A DNA stretch of 64,000 nt from Pontibacter amylolyticus (GTDB taxonomy: Bacteria > Bacteroidota > Bacteroidia > Cytophagales > Hymenobacteraceae): contig NZ_BMFP01000003.1 in NCBI RefSeq assembly GCF_014638845.1, positions 434,001 to 498,000 of the forward strand. Reading direction: 5' to 3'. The notes under the pieces were generated by a model. The model saw only the letters and a program-made list of their open reading frames with translations, did not search any database and was not told the DNA's origin. Numbering within the stretch: position 1 is the first letter of the stretch; each line of letters opens with the position of its first letter. Made by a program: the position numbers and the translations under genes. Shown here piece by piece: positions 50,526-57,417 of this stretch.

Positions 50526-50978
50526 ATGAAAAACCTTTTCACGCCAGACACCACGGCAGCACTTACGCAGCGCATCAACAAGCTTGCGCCCGACACAAAG
50601 CAGCTCTGGGGTAAGATGAATGCAGCCCAGATGCTGGCCCACTGCAACGTCATCTACGAGATGGCTTACGAAAACAAGCACCCGAAGCCCAACGCCTTCA
50701 AGCGGGCCATCCTGCGACTGCTGCTGAAAAACACGGTGGTCAACGAGACGCCCTACAAGCGGAACAGCGCCACGGCCCCACAGCTCAAGATGAAGACCGA
50801 CAAAGACTTTGCAACCGAGAAGGCCCGCCTCCTGCAGTACATCCGCCAGACAGAGGCCCTGGGAGCCGCCCACTTCCAAGGCCTGGACTCGCATTCCTTC
50901 GGTCCGCTCAGCAGCCAAGAATGGAACAACATGTTCTATAAGCACCTCGACCACCATTTGAACCAGTTTGGTGTGTAG
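50526..50978 (+). CDS. DUF1569 (DinB-like fold) protein
   Basis: 150 residues from ATG 50526, preceded by a TACCTTTTG promoter-like box near 50461. It is all-helical: 'WGKMNAAQMLAHCNVIYEMAY' carries a His that in DinB-like proteins is a metal ligand, and 'EWNNMFYKHLDHHLNQFGV' at the C-terminus carries the other His pair. DinB-like proteins are possible metal-dependent thiol transferases, but the DUF1569 group has no known activity. Single gene before a repeat-rich region. Confidence 0.85.
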   Translation: MKNLFTPDTTAALTQRINKLAPDTKQLWGKMNAAQMLAHCNVIYEMAYENKHPKPNAFKRAILRLLLKNTVVNETPYKRNSATAPQLKMKTDKDFATEKARLLQYIRQTEALGAAHFQGLDSHSFGPLSSQEWNNMFYKHLDHHLNQFGV

Positions 50979-51096
50979 GGTTGGTATATGTTGCCAAGTG
51001 GATTTTCGGCAGCTGTTCCCCACCTGTCATCCTGAAAGGATCTTGGTTGAAGGGAGGTTAAGCAGTAGCTATAACACACCCTGCCCCTCTCTTCGA

Positions 51097-51114
51097 AGAG
51101 GGCCCCTAGCCCCA
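51097..51114 (+). repeat. 18-base recurrent sequence, copy 3 (one mismatch)
   Basis: AGAGGGCCCCTAGCCCCA in the first tandem unit; G replaces C at position 13. Confidence 0.5.
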
Positions 51115-51400
51115 GAGGGGATTTTCTGCTACTTCTACTTCACAGGTATAAGCCCTGTGGTTTTAGCAGTTACTGTGCTATACCGGGTCCAACCACCCCT
51201 GCCCCTCCTTGTCCAAGGAGGGGAATTCGTAACTGCCGTTACACAGGTATAGACGTCATAGCCTCGGTTTTCGTGGACAATTGACATCCCCCTGCCCCCT
51301 TCAAAGGGGGACTCTGCCTTCTCTATCTGTCATCCTGAAAGGATCTTGGTTGGATAGGGACAGGCAGTCACTACAACCCACCCCTGCCCCTCCCTTTGTC

Positions 51401-51417
51401 GAGGGCCCCTACCCCCA
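51401..51417 (+). repeat. 18-base recurrent sequence, copy 4 (17 of 18)
   Basis: GAGGGCCCCTACCCCCA in the second tandem unit, preceded by C where the other copies have A. Confidence 0.5.
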
Positions 51418-51702
51418 GAGGGGATTTTCTGCTACTTCTACTTCACAGGTATAAGCCCTGTGGTTTTAGCAGTTCCTGTGCAGTACCGGGTCCAACCACC
51501 CCTGACCCCTCCTTTTCCAAGGAGGGGAGTTTCCGCCGCTGCCAGTTCGTAAGTATAGGCATTGTCACCTCAATTACCCATGCACGATTAACATCCCCCT
51601 GCCCCTCCCGAAACAAGTCCGGGATCTTCGACTTCGGAGGGGGACTTTCCGCCGTTGCCAGTGTCAGGTATAAGCTTCGTCGTTTCTGTCACAGAACACT
51701 AG

Positions 51703-51886
51703 CAGGTATAGCAAGACTAACTTGCACCGGAGCGATGGAACAAATCACTTTAGCCAGGTGCGCGAACGACGATTTTTTGTTTGAGCAGTCAGCGAGTTCA
51801 AAATCGTCTTGATTTTTTTGCTTACTGGGGGTAGGGGCCCTCTTTCTTTTCATCAAGGAAAAAATTGAGGCCCGCCCGGCCAGGGC
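51703..51886 (-). repeat. Dispersed intergenic repeat, copy 2 (inverted)
   Basis: On the minus strand it matches 34039-34204: GGCCGGGCGGGCCTCA, TTTTTTCCTTGATGAAAAG, AAAAAAATCAAGACGATTTT, CTGCTCAAACAAAAAATCGTC and CTTGCTATACCTGCT. It is longer because of the 18-base sequence at 51826-51843 and a divergent stretch near its end. Confidence 0.75.
51826..51843 (-). repeat. 18-base recurrent sequence, copy 5
   Basis: On the minus strand AGAGGGCCCCTACCCCCA. The homologous repeat at 34039-34204 lacks it at the same place, so this copy is a clean insertion relative to its homologue. Confidence 0.65.
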
Positions 51887-52062
51887 AAGCTACAAAGCAA
51901 TGCTGGAGGCTATACCTGCGACAACCTCAGGCAAGAATTAATTTCTCAAGCTACCCACTGCGTCTCCATGCAGTGGCCTAAACACAATAAAAAAGGCCAG
52001 TGCGAAGGCAAAACCATATCACGGTATACCTGCACACCGGCCTTTATAACTTACCTGGTTTC

Positions 52063-52560
52063 TTATACCTTCACAGCCTGCGGCGTCTGCACGATCCTCT
52101 TCTGAATGATCGCATTCCACTTCTCCGCCAGTTGCAGCTCACCTCTCAGCATCATGATGTCTTTCGTGACGTAGAACGGCAGGTATACGCTCGTTGCTTT
52201 CGACCCGTGCAAGGCAATGCGCAGGCCGATCGCGTCGATGATGCGGTTACCGTTTACGTCGCGGTGCGCATTGTCTACTTCGCACTGCTTCACAGAACCC
52301 AGGTCCAGACTCGTTTCCTGTGGCTCGGCCTTGTCGTTGTGCCAGTAAAAGAGGCGGTTATTGGCCTCGTCGAGTCCGATGCCGTACTGCTCGTCCCAAA
52401 CATCATGCTGCACCAGGTTCAGCCCCTTCCGGTTTGCCGCTTCCATAAACGGCTGCTTTGCTTTTTCTAACTTCGACTTTTGCTTGTGTTGTATATAGTA
52501 AATAGGAATCACGAACAGGGCCAAAGCCAGTAGTCCCATTACGATGGTTGATGTATCCAT
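52063..52560 (-). CDS. Hypothetical membrane-anchored protein
   Basis: 165 residues. One N-terminal TM helix (about 5-23, 'IVMGLLALALFVIPIYYI') is followed by a short basic segment and a soluble domain with alternating strands: 'LVQHDVWDEQYGIGLDEANNRLFYWHN', 'TSLDLGSVKQCEVDNAHR', 'RIALHGSKATSVYLPFY'. The strand pattern resembles a PH-like or similar beta domain that describes a small regulator of lipid or membrane state, but no family is recognised. It is read from the minus strand; a tail of about 30 residues is helical. Confidence 0.78.
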   Translation of the reverse strand: MDTSTIVMGLLALALFVIPIYYIQHKQKSKLEKAKQPFMEAANRKGLNLVQHDVWDEQYGIGLDEANNRLFYWHNDKAEPQETSLDLGSVKQCEVDNAHRDVNGNRIIDAIGLRIALHGSKATSVYLPFYVTKDIMMLRGELQLAEKWNAIIQKRIVQTPQAVKV

Positions 52561-52691
52561 TCTTCTTTTCTTTTTCTAAATAATGTAAAATAACAGGTAC
52601 AGGTATGCCAGCCGGCGCAAGGGCCGCTTCATACCTGATGGTGCTGATCAGCAGGGCTTATCCCCTGCGAGGCGTTAAAAAAGAAAAGAGA

Positions 52692-53066
52692 TTACCAGAA
52701 GTAGTGGAAGGGGAAAATGATGTCGCGGATGGTGAGGCCGGGACTGAAATACCGGGACCGCTGCAGGTAGTGCACCGCCTGTAGTTGCAGCCTGAACTCC
52801 TGTGTCCAGATGAAGGCGGCCAGACCCGGAAATGCCTGCTTAAGCGGTGCAGAAGGCCTTGGCTGCCCTAGTCGTAGTTGCTCTTCCGGCTGAAGGAATC
52901 CCGCTGTCCCTTCGAGTTTGCCTTTGTCAAAATGGGTTGATTTACCTTCCGTGGCCCATTCCTTTACCGATTGGGCCCGCATCTCCATCGCCGCCCTGGT
53001 CTGCATCCAGTAGAAAGCAAAAAAGAGCGAGAGCGCAAAGACTATATTTTTGACAGCGTAGTGCAC
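52692..53066 (-). CDS. Hypothetical protein with N-terminal membrane anchor
   Basis: About 124 residues if started at GTG 53066; the frame is open to an ATG at 53114, but that extension (GRGWGRPCL) looks non-coding. A short hydrophobic N-terminal helix ('NIVFALSLFFAFYW') is followed by a polar region with Pro and Gln, and a conserved-looking C-terminus 'LQAVHYLQRSRYFSPGLTIRDIIFPFHYFW' in two pieces. No family recognised. The start is uncertain. Confidence 0.5.
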   Translation of the reverse strand: MHYAVKNIVFALSLFFAFYWMQTRAAMEMRAQSVKEWATEGKSTHFDKGKLEGTAGFLQPEEQLRLGQPRPSAPLKQAFPGLAAFIWTQEFRLQLQAVHYLQRSRYFSPGLTIRDIIFPFHYFW

Positions 53067-53306
53067 GTTGCAATATACCACTATTAAACAAGGCCTGCCC
53101 CACCCCCGCCCCACATAATTTATGTTTTGACGTCTATCTGCAAAGCGGTTGCCTTCTCAGATCGATAACTGCCCCATCCGTGGCAACATTTAGCATCCGG
53201 TGTCCGGTATAAAATAAAGTTCATCAGAAAGACGCCTGCATATACGTACCAGACTAAAGTAGCACCCCTTCTCATTAATAAGCCTACACTCACAAGCAGC
53301 GATAAA

Positions 53307-53720
53307 ATGTACACGTTAAAACCATTCAAACACTACTGGAACAGTCTTGGCCAGCGCTACTGCACCATCCGCTACCTCAGATCCAGGAAAATGGTCAATC
53401 TTATCTGGAAAGGCACCGCCACCAGGGAGGGTATACAGGAGGTGGCAGTAGGGCTCAGAAAATTAATCAGCCAATACCCTAGTCGGTCTATTCTGAACGA
53501 TGTGCAGGAGTTTCACCAGGGGCCGGCAGACTACCTGATGTGGTCTGACTGGGACATGAAAGGGCTCGTCGAAGAAGGCATTCGCTGCATTGCCTACGTC
53601 CTGCCTCCAGAGGACACGCTACCGGAGCCAATAGAGTATAGCAGCCAGACACCTGAGGTAAAGTTTTTCAGACACACCATGGATGCCGTAGAGTGGCTCA
53701 ACGAACAGAATCTGCTCTGA
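53307..53720 (+). CDS. Hypothetical STAS/SpoIIAA-like protein
   Basis: A 137-residue soluble protein. The alternating strand-helix pattern 'MVNLIWKGTATREGIQEVAVGLRKLISQY', 'SRSILNDVQEFHQG', 'GIRCIAYVLPPE' and 'EVKFFRHTMDAVEWLNEQ' is that of the small SpoIIAA/STAS-like proteins common in Bacteroidota. These have no assigned role. The neighbours (53859, 54063) are a small membrane protein and a PRC-barrel protein, so a stress or envelope role is possible. Confidence 0.75.
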   Translation: MYTLKPFKHYWNSLGQRYCTIRYLRSRKMVNLIWKGTATREGIQEVAVGLRKLISQYPSRSILNDVQEFHQGPADYLMWSDWDMKGLVEEGIRCIAYVLPPEDTLPEPIEYSSQTPEVKFFRHTMDAVEWLNEQNLL

Positions 53721-53858
53721 ATACGCCTGCCACAGAGGCCAGGCGGGCAGCCTTTCAACAATCATCTCTGCAACAGCGTATTAAGCAAAACACCTCCCTG
53801 CGCACCAGTTTCAGGGCCCGGTGAACTGATAAAACTATGGAAAAAATAAAAACGCAAC

Positions 53859-54053
53859 ATGGCTGAGATACACATCGAAAAAAAGAAAAAACCTGTGTGG
53901 CCCTGGATCCTGCTGGTCGTGATACTACTCCTGCTGGGCTGGGCTGTTTATGAACTGTTTCTAAGAGACGGACAAGTCCAGGCTCTTGCCGCTGTCAGCA
54001 CGCTGCTGCCTGCACCAAGTCCTGAACTGATGCCTGATGTGATACGCACTTAA
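53859..54053 (+). CDS. Small single-TM membrane protein
   Basis: A 64-residue protein with a basic N-terminus (KKKKPVW), one TM helix 'WILLVVILLLLGWAVYELF' (about 17-36) and a short polar tail. It starts with a good ATG and is nine bases upstream of the PRC-barrel gene, so co-transcription is likely. No family recognised. Confidence 0.7.
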   Translation: MAEIHIEKKKKPVWPWILLVVILLLLGWAVYELFLRDGQVQALAAVSTLLPAPSPELMPDVIRT

Positions 54054-54062
54054 ACTGAACTT

Positions 54063-54779
54063 ATGAACGACAACGAATTAAGAAATGAAAGACTGGTGCC
54101 TCTGAGCGAGCTGAAAGACTACGAGGTCGCCAAAAACAACACCGACGTGACCGGCTGGCGCGTGGTAGGCGCCGACGGCGAAAAGCTGGGGGATGTGAAA
54201 GATCTGGTGGTGGACATGGACGCCATGAAAGTGCGCTACCTCTCCGTGCTGGGAGACCACCGCTTCTTCGACCGCGACCGCGACACCTACCTGCTCATAC
54301 CGATCGGGGCAGCTGCCCTCGACCGCAAAGGCAAGAACATCTTCGTGGCCTCTGTGGATGCAAAAAGCATTGCCAACTACCCGGCCTATGCGGGCGGACC
54401 GATCACGCCGGATTATGAGTATGCCGTGCGCGACAATTTCCGGCGGGCCCACCGCGACGCCTTCGACGACAAGAACGAGTACAAGTCTGAGTTTAACGAT
54501 GCCCTGCAGCACGACGCCACCACGACGCGCCGCATCAACCCGGACTTTTACAACGACGAGTCGTTTAACGAGGACCGCTTCTATGCAGTGCAGGATGCCA
54601 CCGCCGACCGTGACTCGCACGCCCGGCACGTAGCCGACCGCAGCGATAGCAGAGACTACCGCAGCAAGCCCGTGGAAGACGCCATTACTACCATTGAGCG
54701 ACTGGAGAACCTGCGGGAGCGCGGCTCGATCACCGAGGAAGAATTTATCCTCCTCAAGAAGAGAGCGCTGGACTCCTAG
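54063..54779 (+). CDS. PRC-barrel protein with C-terminal SHOCT motif
   Basis: A 238-residue soluble protein. Residues about 10-100 are a PRC-barrel domain ('DVTGWRVVGADGEKLGDVKDLVVDMDAMKVRYLSVLGD'), which in other proteins binds RNA-processing or photosynthetic partners. The middle is very rich in Asp, Arg and Asn ('DDKNEYKSEFNDALQHDA'). The last 30 residues 'IERLENLRERGSITEEEFILLKKRAL' are a clear SHOCT short helical motif, thought to mediate oligomerisation. Such proteins are often stress-induced in Bacteroidota; no function is proven. Terminator follows. Confidence 0.85.
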   Translation: MNDNELRNERLVPLSELKDYEVAKNNTDVTGWRVVGADGEKLGDVKDLVVDMDAMKVRYLSVLGDHRFFDRDRDTYLLIPIGAAALDRKGKNIFVASVDAKSIANYPAYAGGPITPDYEYAVRDNFRRAHRDAFDDKNEYKSEFNDALQHDATTTRRINPDFYNDESFNEDRFYAVQDATADRDSHARHVADRSDSRDYRSKPVEDAITTIERLENLRERGSITEEEFILLKKRALDS

Positions 54780-54808
54780 GCCAGACCGGTCCGTATGCTA
54801 TACCTGCA

Positions 54809-54838
54809 AAGCCGCACCTGCAAACCGTGCGGCTTTTC
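54809..54838 (+). terminator. Rho-independent terminator
   Basis: Stem AAGCCGCAC (54809-54817) and GTGCGGCTT (54827-54835), then TTC. Confidence 0.7.
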
Positions 54839-54927
54839 GGTTTACGGGTGCCTGCGAACAAATTACCTACAATGGAGTAAAACGAATGATTAAACGCTGT
54901 TTACCAACCACCAAAAGATAAAACACT

Positions 54928-56196
54928 ATGAAACTATCCCGACTCATCCTCATGAGTGCCATCGGCATCGCCACCATGGGCGCTTCCTGCAGCGAAGAGA
55001 GAGCCACCGAACAGGAAAAAGACCCACAAGAGCCCGTAGCCACTACACCGCAGGAAGACTGTCAGCCAATTGACAGGGGCGCGCCCAACTCTCCGGAGCA
55101 GAAGCCGACCTTCGAGGGCCAGACCCGTGCCTGTGAGATAAAATCTGAAACGGCTATTGACGTGCAGGTGCTCACCAAGAACCTTAAAAAGCCCTGGGCC
55201 GTGGAGCCCTTGCCGGATGGCAACCTGCTTGTCACTGAAAAGGGAGGCCAGATGCGCATCGTGTCGGCCACCGGACAGATTGGCAACCCGATAACAGGTA
55301 TACCGAAAGTGGATGCCCGCGGACAGGGCGGCTTGCTGGACGTGGCCCTCGGCCCTAAGTTCGGTTCCGACCGCATGATCTACTGGAGCTACACCGAACC
55401 GCGCCAGGGCGGCAACGCGACCAGCGTAGCCCGCGGGGTGCTTTCCGAAGACCGTTCGCGCGTAGAGAATGTGCAGGTGATCTTCCAGGCGCAGCCCACT
55501 TACGACGGCACGATGCACTACGGCTCCCGCCTGGCTTTCGGACCGGATGGCATGCTCTACATCACCCTGGGCGAGCGATCGGATATAGAGATACGTCCTC
55601 AGGCGCAGCAGATGAACAGCCACATGGGCAAGATCATCCGCATTGCGCCGGACGGCAAAGTGCCGAACGACAACCCGTTCGTGAAGAAAGAAAACAACCT
55701 GCCTGAGATCTGGAGTGTTGGTCACCGCAACGTGCAGGCGGCCGCTTTCAACAGCCAGGGCCAGCTCTGGATCGTGGAGATGGGTCCGCAGGGTGGTGAT
55801 GAACTGAACCTGGTCGAAAAGGGAAAGAACTATGGCTGGCCAGCAGTCACGTTCGGGGAGGAATACTCCGGCGAGCCTGTCCCTAATGCGGTGACCACCA
55901 AAGAGGGCTTCGTAGATCCTGTCTATTACTGGGATCCGGTAATTGCCCCTTCAGGAGCGCAGTTTTATACGGGCAGTGCTTTTCCGGAGTGGAAGGGGAA
56001 CCTGTTCGTGGGCGGCCTCCGCGCGCAAGGGCTGGTGCGCCTGCGCATCGAGAACAACCGCGTGACCGGCGAGGAGCACCTGCTCCGCGACCGCGATCAG
56101 CGTATACGTGACGTGCGCCAGGGAGCGGACGGAGCGCTATACCTGGTGACCGACCAAGAGAACGGCGAACTCTGGAAAATCATGCCGAAGCAGTAG
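54928..56196 (+). CDS. PQQ-dependent glucose/sorbosone dehydrogenase-like lipoprotein
   Basis: 422 residues with a lipoprotein signal ('ATMGASC', Cys21) and a six-bladed beta-propeller of the soluble aldose sugar dehydrogenase family. Landmarks: 'KPWAVEPLPDGNLLVTEKGGQMRIV' (first blade), 'GQGGLLDVALGPKF', 'GSRLAFGPDGMLYITLGERSD', 'WSVGHRNVQ' and 'EMGPQGGDELN', the last being the catalytic/cofactor region of Asd-type enzymes. It would oxidise a sugar or alcohol outside the cytoplasm if PQQ is available. No pqq biosynthetic gene is visible in the window. A terminator separates it from the next, convergent gene. Confidence 0.9.
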   Translation: MKLSRLILMSAIGIATMGASCSEERATEQEKDPQEPVATTPQEDCQPIDRGAPNSPEQKPTFEGQTRACEIKSETAIDVQVLTKNLKKPWAVEPLPDGNLLVTEKGGQMRIVSATGQIGNPITGIPKVDARGQGGLLDVALGPKFGSDRMIYWSYTEPRQGGNATSVARGVLSEDRSRVENVQVIFQAQPTYDGTMHYGSRLAFGPDGMLYITLGERSDIEIRPQAQQMNSHMGKIIRIAPDGKVPNDNPFVKKENNLPEIWSVGHRNVQAAAFNSQGQLWIVEMGPQGGDELNLVEKGKNYGWPAVTFGEEYSGEPVPNAVTTKEGFVDPVYYWDPVIAPSGAQFYTGSAFPEWKGNLFVGGLRAQGLVRLRIENNRVTGEEHLLRDRDQRIRDVRQGADGALYLVTDQENGELWKIMPKQ

Positions 56197-56220
56197 GCAC
56201 TACAAAAGATGCAATAACAA

Positions 56221-56249
56221 AAAAGGACAGGTATACGCCTGTCCTTTTT
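56221..56249. terminator. Terminator between convergent genes
   Basis: Stem AAAAGGACAGG and CCTGTCCTTTT with loop TATACG, containing an AGGTATA motif; stop codons of the flanking convergent genes lie on either side. Confidence 0.85.
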
Positions 56250-56272
56250 CTATTTAATATTGTTCCAACTGC

Positions 56273-56911
56273 TTAGTTATGAGTCACCGGAAGCGTCACG
56301 CGCAGCATGTCCCAGGTGATCTGGATGCTGCCTGCGCCGTCCTCCCCTGAAATGATTTCATAGCGCAGCCTTTCCTGTTTGGTAGGGGCCACTTCGGGCT
56401 TCACGGTAAAGCGCAGCACATCCTCTGCTTCCTTGTAGTCGTCGGCCAGGTGCTGCTCCCAGTTTTTGTTGATGATGATCGTCCACTCCTGCTCACCCGG
56501 AATGGTGAACAAGGCGTACTTGCCGGCCGGTAGCTCCTTCCCGCCTATTGTGATGTCCTTGTCGGTCATCAGGCTGGTAGCAGTGTGCGCGCCTGTCACC
56601 CATACCTGGTCATAGGCCACCAGTCCGCCCCAGATCACGCGTCCGCGTACTGCCGGCGAGTGATAGGCGATGGTCAGGTGCGCGTCGCCGATCATGCCGT
56701 GCGCCTCCGCCTTCAGGCTTCCCTTTAAGGTATCCGGCTCTGCCTGCACCCCGATGGTGTTCGCGCCCTCGCTTGGTTGCATATTATGTCCGGAATGGCT
56801 TTCTTGTGCCGGAGGCGTTTCCTGCTCGTTTTTCTGCTCCGGCTGGTTGCAATGCGTCAGGGTGGCGCTGAGCACAAGCCCTAATGCAAGATGGGTAAAG
56901 GTTTTTTTCAT
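56273..56911 (-). CDS. DUF2911 lipoprotein
   Basis: 212 residues with a lipoprotein signal (lipobox 'LTHC' near residue 20) and a low-complexity Glu/Gln/His spacer. The DUF2911 domain follows from about residue 70: 'HLTIAYHSPAVRGRVIWGGLVAYDQVWVTGAHTATSL', 'KELPAGKYALFTIPGEQEWTIIINKNWEQH', with the beta-sandwich continuing to the end. Predicted to sit on the outer side of the inner membrane or in the outer membrane; function of the family is unknown. Two His in the spacer ('ESHSGHNMQ') hint at metal binding, by inference. Confidence 0.9.
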   Translation of the reverse strand: MKKTFTHLALGLVLSATLTHCNQPEQKNEQETPPAQESHSGHNMQPSEGANTIGVQAEPDTLKGSLKAEAHGMIGDAHLTIAYHSPAVRGRVIWGGLVAYDQVWVTGAHTATSLMTDKDITIGGKELPAGKYALFTIPGEQEWTIIINKNWEQHLADDYKEAEDVLRFTVKPEVAPTKQERLRYEIISGEDGAGSIQITWDMLRVTLPVTHN

Positions 56912-57101
56912 GTCAGTGAGATCTAGTGGTCGTTTTATACGAAGGCGAAGCTACAAATTGTTTCTCACACAAAGGCGCTCCCCCACCCTGTATTTATGCC
57001 TTACACCGGAGCCGCTGCAAGCAGTAAGACAGCCCGGTTATAACGAAAGCAATGCGCCCGCAGTACAAGACTGTGTACAAATACCCTAAACATAGATAAC
57101 C

Positions 57102-57404
57102 ATGACCCACCACAGTTACGACACCCTTTCCGGCGCCTTGAACGGGCTAAAGCAGAGAGGCTATACCGAAGACTTCAATCTGAAGGAAAACTGCATTATC
57201 TGCACCTCAAAACCCCTGGAGCTTAAACCCGAAGAGTTTGACATCGAGGAAGTGCACCGTTTCGAGGGCATGAGCAATCCGGATGACAGCTCGGTGGTGT
57301 ACGCCATCGCTTCCACCTATGGAGTGAAAGGTGTATTGGTAGATGCCTACGGCGCCTATGCAGAGGCCATCACCCCTGAAATGGCGCAGAAGCTGAGAGT
57401 TTAA
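57102..57404 (+). CDS. Small conserved protein (databases often misname it phosphoribosylpyrophosphate synthetase)
   Basis: A 100-residue soluble protein: 'YDTLSGALNGLKQRGYTEDFNL' at the start, 'EVHRFEGMSNPDDSSVVYAI' in the middle, 'GVLVDAYGAYAEAI' near the end. Such proteins are widespread in Bacteroidota and are commonly labelled phosphoribosylpyrophosphate synthetase, yet real PRPP synthetases are about 310 residues with a PRPP-loop not seen here. Function is therefore unknown. It precedes the copper ATPase gene by 13 bases, so it is probably co-transcribed and may have a copper- or redox-linked role. Confidence 0.85.
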   Translation: MTHHSYDTLSGALNGLKQRGYTEDFNLKENCIICTSKPLELKPEEFDIEEVHRFEGMSNPDDSSVVYAIASTYGVKGVLVDAYGAYAEAITPEMAQKLRV

Positions 57405-57417
57405 ACCCTAAAGAATC

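Larger units (their letters stand above)
51025..51663 (+). repeat. Tandem direct duplication with 303-base period
   Basis: TGTCATCCTGAAAGGATCTT starts at 51025 and 51328; ATTTTCTGCTACTTCTACTT starts at 51121 and 51424; both give a 303-base offset. Between them lie near-identical blocks including CACAGGTATAAGCCCTGTGG and CCGGGTCCAACCACCCCTG. Each unit has GGAGGGG/CCCCTCC hairpins. The units differ at scattered positions, so the duplication is not very recent. Confidence 0.75.
50979..52062. other. 1.1-kb repeat-rich intergenic region
   Basis: No credible gene. It contains the 303-base tandem duplication at 51025-51663, an inverted copy of the dispersed repeat at 51703-51886, three copies of the 18-base sequence, and many CCCCTCC/GGAGGGG palindromes. 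Open frames through it are artefacts of the repeats. Confidence 0.7.

Noticed and set aside
51396..51812. 138-residue open frame
   Set aside because: It lies entirely in tandem and dispersed repeats and shows no protein features.
57102..57404. True phosphoribosylpyrophosphate synthetase
   Set aside because: Only 100 residues and no PRPP-binding loop; the usual name is a likely transfer error.
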